Shown one piece after another: positions 63,613-64,000 of a stretch of DNA of 64,000 nucleotides. The notes below the pieces were generated by a model, which was not told where the DNA came from, ran no database searches, and worked only from the letters and a program-made list of their open reading frames with translations. The stretch is from Mycobacterium bohemicum DSM 44277 (GTDB lineage: Bacteria; Actinomycetota; Actinomycetes; Mycobacteriales; Mycobacteriaceae). The DNA is taken from contig NZ_CSTD01000001.1 of assembly GCF_001053185.1 (NCBI RefSeq), positions 1,482,333 through 1,546,332 on the forward strand, given 5' to 3'. The stretch's first letter is position 1; the number at the start of each line of letters is the position of its first letter. A program made the translations under genes and the position numbers.

Positions 63613-64000
63613 ATGTCTTTGCCTTTGACCAGGTCTCTCACCATGCCCGCGCCCGTCGCTTTTCCCGCGGTGCTCCCCGCCCCCGGGCCGACCCGGCTGC
63701 GGGTGCCCGACCTGCTGCACGCCACCGACCAGGCCGCCGACGCCGTGCTCAGTGGGCGCTGTGACCACCTGTTGCCCGAGGCCGGTTTGCCCGAGTCGCG
63801 CCGCTGGTTCACCCGCATCCACGGCGACGACGAGCTCGACGTCTGGCTGATCAGCTGGACGCCGGGTCACCCCACCGAATTGCACGACCACGGCGGATCG
63901 CTGGGCGCGCTGACCGTGCTGTCCGGCTCACTGAACGAATTCCGTTGGGACGGAACGGCGTTGAGGCGGCGCCGGCTGGAGGCCGGCGACCAGGCCGGAT
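63613..64000 (+). CDS. Cysteine-dioxygenase-like protein (3' end outside window)
   Basis: About 129 residues of a cupin protein before the window ends; Rv1065 is near 188 residues. The metal-binding signature is HPTELHDHGGSLGALTVLSG: two His of the cupin motif and the following Gly-rich turn. Cysteine dioxygenases oxidise free Cys to cysteine sulfinate with Fe(II). ATG at 63613 follows GGAGC; an in-frame ATG at 63643 is an alternative. Confidence 0.88.
   Translation, partial: MSLPLTRSLTMPAPVAFPAVLPAPGPTRLRVPDLLHATDQAADAVLSGRCDHLLPEAGLPESRRWFTRIHGDDELDVWLISWTPGHPTELHDHGGSLGALTVLSGSLNEFRWDGTALRRRRLEAGDQAG

Overview
The window is high-GC actinobacterial chromosome and reads as a slow-growing, non-tuberculous Mycobacterium. 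The evidence is PE, PPE and Esx genes, LpqU- and LpqV-like lipoproteins, TrcRS, KdpDE, a FadD14-like ligase, and a gene order that matches my memory of M. tuberculosis Rv1021 to Rv1065 at both ends. Species cannot be fixed by eye; an M. avium-complex-like or related slow grower is my best guess. No insertion sequence, rRNA or CRISPR array was seen.

Left core (1-24.4 kb): 3' end of mazG, lpqU-like lytic transglycosylase, eno, an FtsB/DivIC-like protein, a DUF501 protein and a Ppx/GppA phosphatase. A block of about 0.6 kb bounded by four related repeats and carrying one small winged-helix-like ORF fills the ppx-kdpE gap. Then comes the potassium system on the minus strand in the order small peptide, kdpF, kdpA, kdpB, kdpC, kdpD, kdpE, all closely packed. 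A DUF2254 membrane protein, a DUF6611-like protein, trcR-trcS, a lone PPE and an ESX-5a-type block (PE8-like, PPE15-like, EsxJ-like, EsxI-like) follow, ending at a tRNA-Leu(UAA) gene.

Accessory stretch (24.4-36.7 kb): secreted small proteins, an unrecognised 305-residue protein, a cytochrome P450, a membrane protein, a dienelactone-hydrolase-like enzyme, DUF6295 and DUF427 proteins, an ammonium transporter with its PII protein, a beta-propeller protein (Rv1057-like, a reported TrcR target in M. tuberculosis) and a FadD14-like acyl-CoA ligase.

Surface-polysaccharide island (37-60 kb): this is the most striking part. It holds a heptose module (hddA-gmhA-gmhB), a WecG/TagA-type transferase, a DUF4832 lipoprotein, a Wzz-like chain-length protein, a Wzy/ligase-like membrane protein, three glycosyltransferases (one with two catalytic domains), an aldo/keto reductase plus GMC oxidoreductase pair, two methyltransferase-like proteins, a Wzx-type flippase, and a polyprenyl-phosphate glycosylphosphotransferase. 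The priming transferase is preceded after only 8 bp by a PPE gene on the same strand, so a PPE protein appears to be the first gene of the polysaccharide operon. A BcsB-like envelope protein is divergent from it. Together these look like a complete Wzx/Wzy-type exopolysaccharide or capsule system.

Right core (60-64 kb): class II glutamine amidotransferase, two patatin-like hydrolases, LpqV-like lipoprotein and the start of a cysteine-dioxygenase-like gene, in the same order as Rv1061-Rv1065. The island therefore appears to sit between fadD14 and the Rv1061 homolog.
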